From an uncultured Verrucomicrobiota bacterium (GTDB lineage: Bacteria > Verrucomicrobiota > Verrucomicrobiia > Limisphaerales > UBA1096): 7,339 bases of DNA. The position numbers and the translations under genes are program-made. This document shows positions 7,293-7,339 of this stretch, one piece after another (position 1 is the stretch's first letter; every line of letters starts with the position of its first letter). The notes under the pieces were generated by a model, which was not told the DNA's origin, made no database searches, and worked only from the letters and a program-made list of their open reading frames with translations. The stretch is from assembly GCA_913045395.1 (NCBI GenBank), contig CAJWPV010000064.1, forward strand, positions 1 through 7,339, read 5' to 3'.

Positions 7293-7339
7293 TTAGCGTT
7301 TGCTGTATTGGAAACGTTTCCGTGCGCCGGGCTGGCCGG
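7293..7339 (-). CDS. rpsI: 30S ribosomal protein S9, C-terminal fragment (5' part outside window)
   Basis: The last 14 codons and a TAA stop at 7295-7293 read GQPGARKRFQYSKR. The ending with basic residues, then RFQ(F/Y)SKR and stop, is the near-universal C-terminus of S9, whose tail reaches the P-site tRNA in the small ribosomal subunit. Only 47 bases are present, so identification rests on this tail alone, but it is highly characteristic. A terminator hairpin follows 16 nt after the stop. rplM is the expected upstream neighbour outside the window. Confidence 0.85.
   Translation of the reverse strand, partial: GQPGARKRFQYSKR

Overview
The window is a compact bacterial biosynthetic gene block. 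Every recognisable gene lies on the minus strand, so transcription runs from right (high coordinates) to left. Base composition looks uniformly GC-rich, roughly high-50s percent by eye, with no sign of foreign DNA, transposases, CRISPR or RNA genes. My best guess is an uncultured, possibly aquatic, member of Verrucomicrobiota or a related PVC-group phylum. This rests on remembered gene order (arg genes behind ribosomal protein S9) and on the long, cyanobacterial/plant-style IspH. No phylogenetic placement could be computed, so treat it as a moderate-confidence inference.

Layout in transcription order: (1) 7339-7293, the last 14 codons of rpsI (ribosomal protein S9), followed by an intrinsic terminator at about 7276-7237. 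(2) A short leader, then the arginine cluster argC (7180-6116), argJ (6112-4790), argB (4787-3909), argD (3912-2677) and argF (2680-1784). These genes are packed with gaps of 3 and 2 nt and then two 4-nt ATGA stop/start overlaps, so they almost certainly form one translationally coupled operon. (3) After 39 nt comes ispH (1744-485), the terminal enzyme of the MEP isoprenoid pathway, and 4 nt later the first 160 codons of a dGTPase-type HD-domain phosphohydrolase (480-1), which runs off the left edge.

Together the arg genes cover N-acetylglutamate to citrulline. ArgB phosphorylates N-acetylglutamate, ArgC reduces it, ArgD transaminates it, ArgJ recycles the acetyl group (and may also make N-acetylglutamate from acetyl-CoA), and ArgF carbamoylates ornithine. 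argG, argH and carAB are not in the window. All five proteins carry their family's main catalytic or binding motifs. The one striking departure is in ArgD, where the usual Asp-Glu-Val-Gln segment reads Asp-Gly-Val-Gln and a short insertion precedes the PLP lysine.

This is mainly an ordinary housekeeping region and I see no new defence or mobile system. The most unusual signal is a family of perfect palindromes sharing the core GCTTGGCCAAGC, embedded inside argF, argB and argC. The argB copy is a perfect 20-bp palindrome. Diverged copies occur elsewhere in argB and in the leader upstream of argC.
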